In this document: one piece after another, positions 51,072 through 59,967 of the stretch
Layout of the letters: each line of letters starts with the position of its first letter
Position numbering within the stretch: the first letter of the stretch is position 1
Assembly (NCBI RefSeq): GCF_011090185.1
Contig: NZ_JAAFGS010000004.1
Location: 186,001 to 250,000, forward strand
Origin: Saccharibacillus alkalitolerans
GTDB lineage: Bacteria > Bacillota > Bacilli > Paenibacillales > Paenibacillaceae
Length of the DNA: 64,000 nucleotides
Direction: 5' to 3'
The notes under the pieces: generated by a model
What the model was told of the DNA's origin: nothing
Databases searched by the model: none
What the model saw: only the letters and a program-made list of their open reading frames with translations
Position numbers and translations under genes: made by a program

Positions 51072-53057
51072 TGCAAGCCATTCTTCGGTCAGCGCGTCGA
51101 TCTTCGCGTCCGTTTCCTCCTTCTCCTTCAACCACTCGCTCAGCCGCCGCGCATCCAGCGCATGAGCCGGATCGAGCAGGGCTTCTCCCAGTTCCGCCGA
51201 GCGGGCTTCCAAGACGGCGATTTTCCGCTCCAGCTTCGCAGGATCGCGGCGCGTGTTCACGGCGCGTCCGGCCTTGGCCTCGGCACCGTTTCCCGACCTG
51301 TCGGCGCCTGAAGCTCCGGAACCTCCGCGCCCGCGAGCCGCTCCCGCCGACATACGCTCCGCTGCGCCGGAATTGCCCGCCTTTCCGCCGCGGCCGGCCG
51401 CCGCTCCGCCTTCTTCCGCGGAAGCGGTCAAGGCACGCTCCGCTTTCCTCCGCTCCTCGCGGTAATCGTCGTATCCGCCGAGCGTAATGCCCAACGTTCC
51501 GCCCTCCAGCGCCCAGACGCGCTGCGCGATGCGGTTGATGAAGAATCGGTCGTGCGAGACGGCCAGGACGGTGCCGTCGTATTCTTCCAGCGCCTCCTCG
51601 AGCGCTTCGCGCGAGGCGATATCGAGATGGTTGGTCGGTTCGTCGAGCAGCAGCAGATTCGGCTTCTGCCGCATCAGCACCGCCAGACGCAGACGGCTCC
51701 ATTCGCCGCCGGACAGACCTGCCACGGGCTTGAACACCTCTTTTCCGTAGAACAGGAACTTCGCCAGGCGGCCTCTCGCCTCGCCTTCTTCCATAGCCGC
51801 CTGTCCCTTGTAGTAGTCGAGCACGCTCGTCCGATCCTGCGGCGGCGACTCTTCCTGCGCCAAATAGCCGACCTTCACCCGCGAACCGAGGCGCAGTTCG
51901 CCGCCGTCAGGACTTTCCAGGCCGAGCACCATTCGCATCAGCGTCGTCTTTCCCGCGCCGTTGCCTCCGATCAGCACGGCACGTTCGCCGTAACGGAGCA
52001 GTCCGTCCGCTTCGCGCAGCAGTATTTTTCCGCCGTAAGCTTTGCGAACTCCTTGAAGCGTCAGCACATCTTCCCCCGTACGCCCGTCCGCTTCCAGCGA
52101 CAGACCGATCGAAGCCGGCTCCAGCACCGGACGTTTGATCTTTTCCATTCGTTCGAGCGCTTTCTGCATCGAAGCGGCTTTGCGGAAAAACTTCGGATTG
52201 TCGCCCTGCTTGCCCCATTCGATCAGCCGCTTGATCGCCTCTTTCATCTGCTTGATGACCTTTTGCTGTTCCTTGTATTCCTCGAACTGCCGCAGCAGGC
52301 GGGCTTCCCGTTCTTCCCGGTACTGCGCGTAGCCGCAAGGATAGACCGTCGCTTCCCCGTCTTCCAACTCCACGATCTTCTCGGCCGTCTGCGTAAGGAA
52401 ATAACGGTCGTGCGATATGACAACGATCGTGGCGGACGAATCGCGGATAAATCCTTCCAGCCAGGCCGCGGCTTCCATATCCAAATGGTTGGTCGGCTCG
52501 TCGAGCAGCAGCAGGTCCGCTTCGCCCAGCAGCAGCGCGGCGAGCGACACCTTCGTCTTCTCTCCGCCCGACAGTTCCGCGAACGGACGCCGCCGATGCG
52601 AAGCGGGGATGCCGAGGCCCAGAGTCACCGCATCCACTTTTGCCGAAATTTCGTAGCCGCCCGATCGCTCGAACGCCTCCTGCGCCTCGCCGTATTCCCG
52701 CAGCATCTTCTCCAGCGCCGCGCCTTCCGCGGCGCTCATTTGCCCTTCCAGCCCGCGCAGTCGTTCCTGCAGCTCAAGCGTGTCCGCGAACACGCCGAGC
52801 AGCACGTCTTCGACGCTGAGCGTCCCGTAATCCGGTATCTGGTCGAGCACGCCGACTTTTGCGCCCCTGCGCAGGGACACCGTCCCCTCGTCCGGCGGCT
52901 CGGAACCGGCCAGCAGCCGGAACAGCGTCGATTTGCCCGCGCCGTTGCCGCCGAGCAGCCCGACCTTCTCTCCTTCGTAGACGTCGAACGATACCTCGCT
53001 CAACACCTCCTGCGCCCCGTAGAACTTTTTGACTTGATGGCAGCCGACCATTAACAT
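51057..53057 (-). CDS. ABC-F family ATPase (ribosome-associated)
   Basis: A 666-residue soluble protein with two ABC domains and no membrane segments. Walker A motifs are GGNGAGKSTLF (about residue 40) and GGNGAGKTTLM (about 370); signatures are ELSGGEKTKVS and GLSGGEWSRLR; Walker B motifs are LLLLDEPTNHLDM and LLLLDEPTNHLDI. A charged interdomain linker (YKEQQKVIKQMKEAIKRLI) is the P-site tRNA interaction motif region of ABC-F proteins. A Gly/Ala-rich segment (about 550-600) precedes a C-terminal coiled coil. Start ATG 53057. It could be a translation factor or an antibiotic resistance protein; I cannot tell which. Confidence 0.9.
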   Translation of the reverse strand: MLMVGCHQVKKFYGAQEVLSEVSFDVYEGEKVGLLGGNGAGKSTLFRLLAGSEPPDEGTVSLRRGAKVGVLDQIPDYGTLSVEDVLLGVFADTLELQERLRGLEGQMSAAEGAALEKMLREYGEAQEAFERSGGYEISAKVDAVTLGLGIPASHRRRPFAELSGGEKTKVSLAALLLGEADLLLLDEPTNHLDMEAAAWLEGFIRDSSATIVVISHDRYFLTQTAEKIVELEDGEATVYPCGYAQYREEREARLLRQFEEYKEQQKVIKQMKEAIKRLIEWGKQGDNPKFFRKAASMQKALERMEKIKRPVLEPASIGLSLEADGRTGEDVLTLQGVRKAYGGKILLREADGLLRYGERAVLIGGNGAGKTTLMRMVLGLESPDGGELRLGSRVKVGYLAQEESPPQDRTSVLDYYKGQAAMEEGEARGRLAKFLFYGKEVFKPVAGLSGGEWSRLRLAVLMRQKPNLLLLDEPTNHLDIASREALEEALEEYDGTVLAVSHDRFFINRIAQRVWALEGGTLGITLGGYDDYREERRKAERALTASAEEGGAAAGRGGKAGNSGAAERMSAGAARGRGGSGASGADRSGNGAEAKAGRAVNTRRDPAKLERKIAVLEARSAELGEALLDPAHALDARRLSEWLKEKEETDAKIDALTEEWLALENK

Positions 53058-53227
53058 ATTCGTTCATCCTTTCGTATGTTGGGATAGATTCCGGCCGATG
53101 CCGGATCGATAGCCTGCGCTCCCTTCGTTCGGGACCGGGAAGGCGTTTCCCCGGCGGCTGCTCGTCAGACGGACGGAAGCGAGGCAGCGCGCTTCCGCCG
53201 CATTCTCGCGTTTTCGGGTACGCAAAA

Positions 53228-53257
53228 AGGCCGCAGGGGAAATGCCCCCTGCGGCCT
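53228..53257 (-). terminator. Terminator of the small ORF at 53340-53591
   Basis: A 12-bp perfect stem AGGCCGCAGGGG/CCCCTGCGGCCT. The A run at 53224-53228 gives T residues on the minus strand, 80 bases past the small ORF stop. Confidence 0.85.
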
Positions 53258-53339
53258 CGAATCGTGTTCGGATGTGCGCAAATACGCGCGGCCCGGCATG
53301 CCGGACCCTTATGAAGCGGACCGTGGCGGTCCGTAAAGG

Positions 53340-53591
53340 TCAAGGCTGCGGATGATGAAGCGGCCGCGCGAAAAGCGCAGACCCGATCCGCAGACGCGAG
53401 ACAGGAGCGGCATTTCGCTGTTCATGCTTGAATTTGGACAGACGGATTCCGTTCGCAAATTTCAGCGTCGATGGCTCAAATTTGGACAGACTGATCCCGT
53501 TGTGCAATTTGGCATGAACAATACCGCTCAGCGCCATCGGCAGCCGCTTCAGTATCGCAAACAAACCCGCAAACGAATTTTTATCCCGCAT
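53340..53591 (-). CDS. Small basic protein with internal repeat, unknown function
   Basis: An 83-residue frame with a very strong site, AAGGAGGTGAGAGAGG, before ATG 53591 and a terminator downstream. The sequence starts MRDKNSFAGLFAILKRLPMA (short hydrophobic stretch). It then contains NGISLSKF (about residues 31-38) and NGIRLSKF (about 47-54), a repeated unit that is also a DNA repeat of about 24 bases (AAATTTGGACAGAC). The rest is basic. It matches no family I know; it could be a small membrane-associated protein or a modified-peptide precursor. Confidence 0.6.
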   Translation of the reverse strand: MRDKNSFAGLFAILKRLPMALSGIVHAKLHNGISLSKFEPSTLKFANGIRLSKFKHEQRNAAPVSRLRIGSALFARPLHHPQP

Positions 53592-53793
53592 CCTCTCTCA
53601 CCTCCTTGTCGTCGTATACATTCATATTAACCGCGTTTCGCGCCGGATGGCAAGTTTTTTTAGCGGCTTCCGCCTATGCGAACCGGGTCTTCGGTCCGTC
53701 CGATGCTCGCCGTTTCGTTTCTGAATTCGCCGGAGTGGTAAATAAGAAAGGTAGAGTTCAGCCAATCCCGACCGAATGAGGAGGTTCACCCTT

Positions 53794-55332
53794 ATGAGCG
53801 AAAAATTCAACGTTCCGTCCGAGCTGCCGAGATATCCGAGATCGATGTGGAGAACCGTAACCACGCTGCCGACCTTTCCCGAACTGCGCGGAGACCTCAA
53901 GGTCGACGCCGCGATCGTCGGCGCGGGAATTGCCGGTGTCACGACCGCTTACCTGCTGTCGTTGGAAGGCTATAAAGTCGCGCTGATCGACGCGGGCCGG
54001 ATTCTGGACGGCACGACCGGCTATACGACGGCCAAAATTTCCGCCCAGCACGGCTTGATTTACAGCGAATTTTTGACCAACTTCCGACCGGAGATCGCCA
54101 AAGGTTATTACGAAGCCAATACCGAAGCTCTGCGTTTTATTCGCGAAACCGTAGAGACGCACGGCATCGACTGCGACTTCAAGGAAGAGACGGCTTACTT
54201 GTACACGACCCAGGAAGACAAGCTGGACGAACTGCGCAAAGAATTCGAAGCGTATCAGGAACTGGGCATTCCGGGACAATGGCACGATTCCTTGGCGATC
54301 CCGGTCGACGCGAAAGGCGCCATCTCCATGCCGGGCCAGGCGCAGTTCAACCCGCTCAAGTATCTGAAATTCCTGGTCGAAAAAATCGTGGAGAACGGCG
54401 GCCTGATTTACGAAAACACGACGATCGAAGACACGAAATACGGCAAGCCGATCGAGCTGTACACGCTGGATCAGGAGAATACGGTGTTCTGCAACGAGCT
54501 GGTCGTCGCGTCGCACTATCCGTTCTGGAACAAAGCCGCCGGCTACTTCTCCCGCCTGTCGACCGAGCGTTCCTACGCGCTGGCGGTCAAGCCGGAAACG
54601 AGCTTCCAGGGCGGGATGTATCTCAGCATCGACGACGCGAAGCGCTCGATCCGTTCCGCGACGTTCGAGGGCGAAGAGGTGCTGATTATCGGCGGCGAGA
54701 ATCACCGGACCGGAAAAAGCGACAATACGTTCGAGCACTATGTGGAGCTTGAGAAATTCGCGGGCACGACCTTCGGCGTGCGCGAAATTCCGTTCAGATG
54801 GTCGGCGCAGGACGTGACGACGCTGGACAAAATCCCGTATATCGGCCCGTTCTCTTCGGACTACCCGTTCACCTTCATCGCCACCGGCTTCAACAAATGG
54901 GGCATGACGAACGGTACGGTGGCCGGCCTGCTGCTGCGGGACAATATCCTGCGGCGCTCGAATCCTTACATGGATCTGTTCAACCCGGGCCGCTTCAACG
55001 ACAAGAGCATGAACCAGAACATCACGACCACTTTCAAAATGGCGAAGGAGCTGATCTCGGGCAAATTCGCCGGCGCGCACGAAAAAATCGACAATCTGGA
55101 GCCGGATCAGGGAGCGCTCGTCCGCCACGGCGGCAAGAAGGTCGGCGCCTACCGCGATCCGAAGGGCGAACTGCATATCGTCGACACCACCTGCACGCAT
55201 ATGGGCTGCGAGACCGCCTGGAACGAAGCCGAGCGTTCCTGGGACTGCCCTTGTCACGGTTCGCGCTTTTCTTATACCGGCGAAGTGCTCGAAGGCCCCG
55301 CGAAGGAACCTCTGGAACGCATTCAGGAATAA
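53794..55332 (+). CDS. yhfW: FAD-dependent oxidoreductase with C-terminal Rieske domain (YhfW-like)
   Basis: A 512-residue two-domain enzyme. Residues 1-400 are a DadA/glycine-oxidase-like FAD domain (AAIVGAGIAGVTTAYLL; GTTGYTTAKISAQHGLIY). The last 90 residues are a Rieske 2Fe-2S domain with CTHMGC (about residue 466) and CPCHGSRF (about residue 484). The organisation matches B. subtilis YhfW. The 2Fe-2S centre probably passes electrons to or from the flavin; the substrate is unknown. ATG 53794 follows GAGGAGGT at 8 bases. It is a single gene with a terminator at 55352-55382. Confidence 0.93.
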   Translation: MSEKFNVPSELPRYPRSMWRTVTTLPTFPELRGDLKVDAAIVGAGIAGVTTAYLLSLEGYKVALIDAGRILDGTTGYTTAKISAQHGLIYSEFLTNFRPEIAKGYYEANTEALRFIRETVETHGIDCDFKEETAYLYTTQEDKLDELRKEFEAYQELGIPGQWHDSLAIPVDAKGAISMPGQAQFNPLKYLKFLVEKIVENGGLIYENTTIEDTKYGKPIELYTLDQENTVFCNELVVASHYPFWNKAAGYFSRLSTERSYALAVKPETSFQGGMYLSIDDAKRSIRSATFEGEEVLIIGGENHRTGKSDNTFEHYVELEKFAGTTFGVREIPFRWSAQDVTTLDKIPYIGPFSSDYPFTFIATGFNKWGMTNGTVAGLLLRDNILRRSNPYMDLFNPGRFNDKSMNQNITTTFKMAKELISGKFAGAHEKIDNLEPDQGALVRHGGKKVGAYRDPKGELHIVDTTCTHMGCETAWNEAERSWDCPCHGSRFSYTGEVLEGPAKEPLERIQE

Positions 55333-55351
55333 CGCTCCTTTTCTTCTTCAA

Positions 55352-55382
55352 GACCCCACTCCCTTTTCGGGAGATCGGGGTC
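55352..55382 (+). terminator. Terminator of the yhfW-like gene
   Basis: GACCCC/GGGGTC outer stem with inner CTCCC/GGGAG and a TTTTC loop, followed by ATTTTT. Confidence 0.85.
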
Positions 55383-55506
55383 ATTTTTCGATTTATTGTG
55401 CCGATAAAGAGAAAATAAAGAAAAAACTCGGCCAGAAGCTTCGCCTTACCGGTACAATAAAGACAAGAAATGCCGAACACGAAACTTACACAGACCGAGG
55501 TGGATC

Positions 55507-57810
55507 ATGAGTTCCCGCAAAAAATTCCGCAGGCCCCGGCAGATTCCTTACGTATTTTTGAGCTTCCTGGCCCTCATCGTTCTCGTGCTGGCGGGCGTCG
55601 GCGTATGGAAGCTGGTCTCGCCGGACGAAGGTACGCAAGCGGCTTCAGACCCTGTCGATACCGAGGTCTCATCCGGCGTCGTACCGGCCGCGCATGTGCC
55701 CGTCTTCGAAAAAGACGGCATCAAGCAGACTTCGTCCGTGGTTGACGGACAGCTCGCCGTCTACGACGGAAACGGCTGGAAAAAATCGTTCTGGCCGGGC
55801 ATCAACTTCGGCGCCACGACGCCGGGACATTATCCCGGAGAGCTTTCTCCGACCAAGGAAGACTATTTGCGCTGGTTCCCGCAGATGAAAGCCATGAATA
55901 TCAAAGCCGTGCGGATCTACACCATCCTTCCGCCTTATTTTTACGAAGCGCTGGCGGAGTACAACGCGGCGCAGGACGAACCGCTGATGCTCATGCAGGG
56001 CATCTGGTCGCCGGAAGAAGAGTTGATCGGCGAGGACGGCAGCGGAACGGACGCGTTCACGGAAACGATCAAAGACAGCTTCGAACAAGAAATTCGCGAC
56101 GTGGTGGCGGTCGTGCACGGACAGGCCGATCTGCCGGAGAAATCCGGGCATGCTTCGGGCCGGTATGAAGCCGACGTGTCTCCTTACCTGCTCGGCTGGG
56201 TCGTCGGCACGGAATGGTATCCTTACGCCGTCACGGCGACCAACGAAGCGAACGGCGGAATGAAGCCTTACGAAGGAAAGTATTTCAGCGCCAAGACCGA
56301 AGCATCGCCATTCGAAAGCTGGCTGGCGGAAATGCTGGACGTGCTGGCCGAAGAAGAAACGAAGCACGGCTGGCAGCATCCCGTCTCCTTTACCAATTGG
56401 GTGACGACCGATCCGCTCGACCACCCGAACGAACCGCTGGAGCAGGAAGATTTGGTACCCGTCGATCCCATGCACATCGGGCCCACGGCCAACTGGTCGG
56501 CCGGCTACTTCGCGGCCTACCACGTATATCCTTACTATCCGGACTCTCTCCGCCGGGATCAGAAATATCTGGATTACGTGAACGACGAGGGCGTAAAAGA
56601 CCCTTACGCCGGCTATTTGCACGAGCTGCGCGAACATCACAAGGGCATTCCGCTGATCATCGCCGAATACGGCATGCCGAGTTCTCGCGGCATTGCCCAC
56701 TACGGCCTGCTCGGACGCAATCAAGGCATGCATACCGAGAAGGAGCAGGGCCTGCTGAACGAAGGCATGCTTAAGCAGATTTATAACGAGGATTACGACG
56801 GCGCGATGCTGTTCGAGTGGCAGGACGAATGGTTCAAGTTCACCTGGAATACGATCGAACTGGAACTTCCCGGCGAGCGCCGCGCGCTCTGGCGCAACCG
56901 ACTGACGAACGAAGAACACTTCGGCGTCATCGCGCTGGAACCGGAAGAGAACCCGGAAGACCTCATGAAGATCGACGGAAAGACGGACGACTGGGAAAGA
57001 CGCGGGATTAAAGCCGAAGATGTCGGCGGCGGACTCAAAATGGCGATTACCCACGACACGTCCGACCTGTACGTACTGCTGCAAAAAGAAGGCGGAAGCT
57101 GGGATTTCGATAAGGACATCCTGACGTTGGGCTTCAATACGACGAAGGGCGGAAGCACGCGGGCGAATATCGCGCCGGGTATCGAGTTCGACGACGGCCA
57201 AGAATTTTTGGCCCGGTTCGAAAGCGGGAAAGGCGGCCGCCTCTACGTCAACAGCGCTTACGACCAGTTCACCTGGCAGTACGGCTACAAGCTGAAATCC
57301 GTACCGTACAAGCCGGAATACGCGGACGCCGAGGCCGGGATCTTCCTGCCGTGGAAATTGGCGCTGAACCGCGAATTGTATCTGCCGCAAACCAAGGTCA
57401 ACACTCCGTTCGAAGCCTTCAACGTAGGCAAACTGCACTGGGGCACCAACGACCCGGACAGCGAGCGGTTCAACAACCTGTCCGACTGGTACATTCAGGG
57501 CGACACCCTGGAACTGCGCATCCCCTGGATGCTGCTCGGCTTTACGGACCCGAGCCAGCTGAAGGTCTGGGAGTATCCGTACGAGACCGACGCCATCACG
57601 CCGATCGACACGGACGGCGTATCGGTATCGGCCGTTCTGTCTTCCCCGGAAGCCAAAGCGTCAGGCATCGCCGCGCCGAAATCGCGCCCGTATACCTGGG
57701 ACGCCTGGGACCTCCCGGCTTACCACGAGCGTCCGAAGAAGAGCTTCGACATTTTGAAGGACGCCTTCGCCGAATACGACAAGCCGGTCAAAGGGACGAC
57801 GCGGCGGTAA
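55507..57810 (+). CDS. Membrane-anchored glycoside-hydrolase-like protein, unknown specificity
   Basis: A 767-residue protein. A basic start and one helix (PYVFLSFLALIVLVLAGVGV, about residues 14-33) place the rest outside the cell. Residues 80-440 look like a TIM-barrel of the GH2/GH5-like clan: FWPGINFGATTPGHYPGE, IKAVRIYTILPP, a putative acid/base Glu in GWVVGTEWYPYAV and a putative nucleophile in PLIIAEYGMPSSRG. Residues 480-740 form a beta-rich C-terminal region resembling carbohydrate-binding or DOMON-like folds (KIDGKTDDWERRGI). Start: ATG after GAGGTG. It may cut or sense a cell-surface glucan; the family is not certain. Confidence 0.7.
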   Translation: MSSRKKFRRPRQIPYVFLSFLALIVLVLAGVGVWKLVSPDEGTQAASDPVDTEVSSGVVPAAHVPVFEKDGIKQTSSVVDGQLAVYDGNGWKKSFWPGINFGATTPGHYPGELSPTKEDYLRWFPQMKAMNIKAVRIYTILPPYFYEALAEYNAAQDEPLMLMQGIWSPEEELIGEDGSGTDAFTETIKDSFEQEIRDVVAVVHGQADLPEKSGHASGRYEADVSPYLLGWVVGTEWYPYAVTATNEANGGMKPYEGKYFSAKTEASPFESWLAEMLDVLAEEETKHGWQHPVSFTNWVTTDPLDHPNEPLEQEDLVPVDPMHIGPTANWSAGYFAAYHVYPYYPDSLRRDQKYLDYVNDEGVKDPYAGYLHELREHHKGIPLIIAEYGMPSSRGIAHYGLLGRNQGMHTEKEQGLLNEGMLKQIYNEDYDGAMLFEWQDEWFKFTWNTIELELPGERRALWRNRLTNEEHFGVIALEPEENPEDLMKIDGKTDDWERRGIKAEDVGGGLKMAITHDTSDLYVLLQKEGGSWDFDKDILTLGFNTTKGGSTRANIAPGIEFDDGQEFLARFESGKGGRLYVNSAYDQFTWQYGYKLKSVPYKPEYADAEAGIFLPWKLALNRELYLPQTKVNTPFEAFNVGKLHWGTNDPDSERFNNLSDWYIQGDTLELRIPWMLLGFTDPSQLKVWEYPYETDAITPIDTDGVSVSAVLSSPEAKASGIAAPKSRPYTWDAWDLPAYHERPKKSFDILKDAFAEYDKPVKGTTRR

Positions 57811-57858
57811 CCACACTGGCGGCGCAAAAGCGGCGGCGCGCTGTGGCGCAGCAAACGT

Positions 57859-57902
57859 AAAACGGGATGAAACCGGGCCATCGCCCGGTTTCATCCCGTT
57901 TT
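57859..57902. terminator. Bidirectional terminator between the glycosidase-like gene and gntR
   Basis: A 20-bp perfect stem AAAACGGGATGAAACCGGGC/GCCCGGTTTCATCCCGTTTT with a CATC loop, placed between convergent genes. Confidence 0.95.
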
Positions 57903-57973
57903 GACATTTGCGAGTGCGCGTTCCGATACGCGGTCCAAGGCCCGACTTTCCCGCGCCGCTCTCCCGAAGCCGC

Positions 57974-58654
57974 TTACAGCGAATCGAGCCGCGGCAAGTT
58001 CAGATAATCCGCGAAGTTTTCCCGCAGATACGCCGCATTGATATCTTCGTGCAAATGATGCTGCACGATTTCGTCGATGGGTCCGATATCGCGGTTCGTT
58101 ATGCTGTCGAGGATAAGCCGGTGTTCGCCGAGAAGGGCTTCCAGCTTTTCCTTCTTCAGCAGATGCAGCCTCCGATACCGGGCATAATGCACGTTCGACT
58201 GCTGAATCAAGTCCCACAGGAAGACACGTCCGGCCAGCGCGAACAGCGACTTATGAAAAGCGTCGTCCCAATGCAGGAAAGCTTCGTGCGCCCGGTCCTG
58301 CCCGATGGCCTCTTCCTGCCGGCCGAGAATTTCTTTCAGCTCGAGCACGCCCTTGAGCGGCAGCGGAGCGGCCTGGGAGGCGAGCGTTTTGACGATATCT
58401 TTTTCCAATGTGCTGCGCAAATAGATGATCTGCTCGACCGATTCCAGATCGATATAGGATACAAGGTTGCCCTTCTTCGGATAAACGTCGATATAATTTT
58501 CATTCGCAAGCTGCTTCAGAACGTCCCTAAGCGGCGTGCGCGAGATCCGGAAGCGTTCCGACAGGGCGGTCTCGCTGAGTATGCTGCCCGGTTTCAGCTC
58601 CAGCGTCACAATCTCGTTCCTCAACTGGCGCAAAATATCCGCCTTGCCGATCAT
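57974..58654 (-). CDS. GntR-family (FCD domain) regulator of the uxu operon
   Basis: A 226-residue regulator. Its winged HTH (about residues 5-70: GSILSETALSERFRISRTPL then RDVLKQLANENYIDV) is followed by an all-helical FCD ligand domain with metal-binding residues (Asp/His in HWDDAFHKSLF, ..HRLILDSI, ..HHLHEDI). FadR-type relatives (UxuR, ExuR) sense hexuronates. It is divergent from uxuA with 203 bases between; TTGTATACAA-type palindromes in that gap are its likely operators. The ATG follows AGAGGGCGAC. The effector is probably fructuronate or mannonate (inference from neighbours). Confidence 0.9.
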   Translation of the reverse strand: MIGKADILRQLRNEIVTLELKPGSILSETALSERFRISRTPLRDVLKQLANENYIDVYPKKGNLVSYIDLESVEQIIYLRSTLEKDIVKTLASQAAPLPLKGVLELKEILGRQEEAIGQDRAHEAFLHWDDAFHKSLFALAGRVFLWDLIQQSNVHYARYRRLHLLKKEKLEALLGEHRLILDSITNRDIGPIDEIVQHHLHEDINAAYLRENFADYLNLPRLDSL

Positions 58655-58730
58655 GCCGTCGCCCTCTTTCCCCGATGAATTCTCTTATCCCGCAAGTACG
58701 GCGGTTCTGCTCGCGATCCGCTTGCATATC

Positions 58731-58740
58731 TAGTATACAA
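58731..58740. promoter_or_regulatory. GntR operator 1 (near gntR promoter)
   Basis: TAGTATACAA matches 9 of 10 bases with the core of the perfect palindrome at 58806-58817. It covers a minus-strand TATACT that would be the gntR -10, so it fits autoregulation. Confidence 0.55.
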
Positions 58741-58767
58741 CGTTTTTATGAAAATAAGAACGATCAA

Positions 58768-58796
58768 TTGACATAACAGAAGAACGGAACTATGAT
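58768..58796 (+). promoter_or_regulatory. SigA promoter of the uxuA operon
   Basis: TTGACA (58768-58773), 17-base spacer, TATGAT (58791-58796). It is placed 62 bases before the uxuA ATG. Confidence 0.85.
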
Positions 58797-58805
58797 ATAC
58801 CTGTT

Positions 58806-58817
58806 CTTGTATACAAG
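58806..58817. promoter_or_regulatory. GntR operator 2 (uxuA)
   Basis: CTTGTATACAAG is a perfect 12-bp palindrome at the expected transcription start of the uxuA promoter. TTGTATACAA-like sites are usual for FCD-type GntR proteins. Binding would repress initiation. Confidence 0.75.
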
Positions 58818-58857
58818 ATTTCCGTCAAACGAATCGGATCCACCGGGAGGCTATTTC

Positions 58858-59967
58858 ATGAAAATGACCTGGCGTTGGTATGGCGAAGGCAACGACAATA
58901 TTACGCTCGATCAGATCCGTCAAATTCCGGGCGTGAGCGGGATCGTATGGTCCCTGCACCGCAAGACGGCCGGAGAAGTCTGGGAAGAACACGAAATTCT
59001 CGCGGAAGCGAACCGCATCAAATCCAAAGGATTTTCCGCAGCCGTGGTCGAAAGCGTAAACGTGCACGACGACATCAAAATCGGACTCCCCTCGCGCGAC
59101 CGCTACATCGACATTTATGCCGATACGATCCGCAAGCTGGCCGGGGTCGGCGTCGAAGTGATCTGCTACAACTTCATGCCCGTGTTCGACTGGACGCGCA
59201 CCGACCTTTATTATCCGCTGCCGGACGGCTCGAACGCCCTGTTTTATGAAAAGGCTTCCATCGCTGCTGATCCGCGCGAAATGGCGGAGATGATCATTCG
59301 CGGAGGCGGAACGTTTACGGTGCCCGGCTGGGAGCCGGACCGTCTCTCGCGGTTGGACGAGCTGTTCGCCGCTTACGCGGACGTGACGGAGGAGCGGCTG
59401 TTCGATAATCTGGTCTATTTCCTGAACCGGGTCATCCCGGTCTGCGAAGAATGCGGCGTCAAAATGGCGATTCATCCGGACGATCCCGCCTGGCCGATCT
59501 TTGGGCTGCCGCGCATCGTGCGCAATCAGGACGGCATCCGCCGCCTCCTGCAGGCGGTGAACAGTCCTTATCACGGACTCACGTTCTGCTCCGGGTCGCT
59601 GGGCACCCATCCCGGCAACGACCTGCCGGCGATTGTCCGGGAGTTCAGCGACCGTATCCATTTCGTTCATCTGCGCAACGTGAAAGTGTTCCAAAACGGC
59701 GATTTCGTCGAAGTGGCGCATAAACGAGGAGAAGGAAGCGTCAACCTGCCGGAGCTGGTGCGGATTCTGCACGAGAACGGCTACGAAGGTTACGCAAGAC
59801 CCGACCACGGGCGCCATCTGTGGGGCGAAGAAGCCGTCTGCAGGCCGGGTTACGGACTATATGACCGGGCTTTCGGCGCCATGTATCTGCTCGGAGTCTG
59901 GGACGGACTCGAAGAGGCCCGGCTTGCGGGTCCGAGAGGAGGCGAAGTCCGTGTTGGAGCTGAATGA
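58858..59967 (+). CDS. uxuA: Mannonate dehydratase
   Basis: A 369-residue TIM-barrel enzyme that dehydrates D-mannonate to 2-keto-3-deoxygluconate. The N-terminal MTWRWYGEGNDNITLDQIRQ is diagnostic of UxuA. The metal-site blocks KMAIHPDDPAWPIFGLPRIV and FCSGSLGTHPGNDL, the HLRNVK strand and the ARPDHGRHLWGE C-terminal motif are intact. ATG 58858 follows GGGAGG; the frame runs 22 codons upstream across the promoter and operator, which excludes the longer form. It is first in the operon; the last 17 bases overlap uxuB. Confidence 0.95.
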   Translation: MKMTWRWYGEGNDNITLDQIRQIPGVSGIVWSLHRKTAGEVWEEHEILAEANRIKSKGFSAAVVESVNVHDDIKIGLPSRDRYIDIYADTIRKLAGVGVEVICYNFMPVFDWTRTDLYYPLPDGSNALFYEKASIAADPREMAEMIIRGGGTFTVPGWEPDRLSRLDELFAAYADVTEERLFDNLVYFLNRVIPVCEECGVKMAIHPDDPAWPIFGLPRIVRNQDGIRRLLQAVNSPYHGLTFCSGSLGTHPGNDLPAIVREFSDRIHFVHLRNVKVFQNGDFVEVAHKRGEGSVNLPELVRILHENGYEGYARPDHGRHLWGEEAVCRPGYGLYDRAFGAMYLLGVWDGLEEARLAGPRGGEVRVGAE

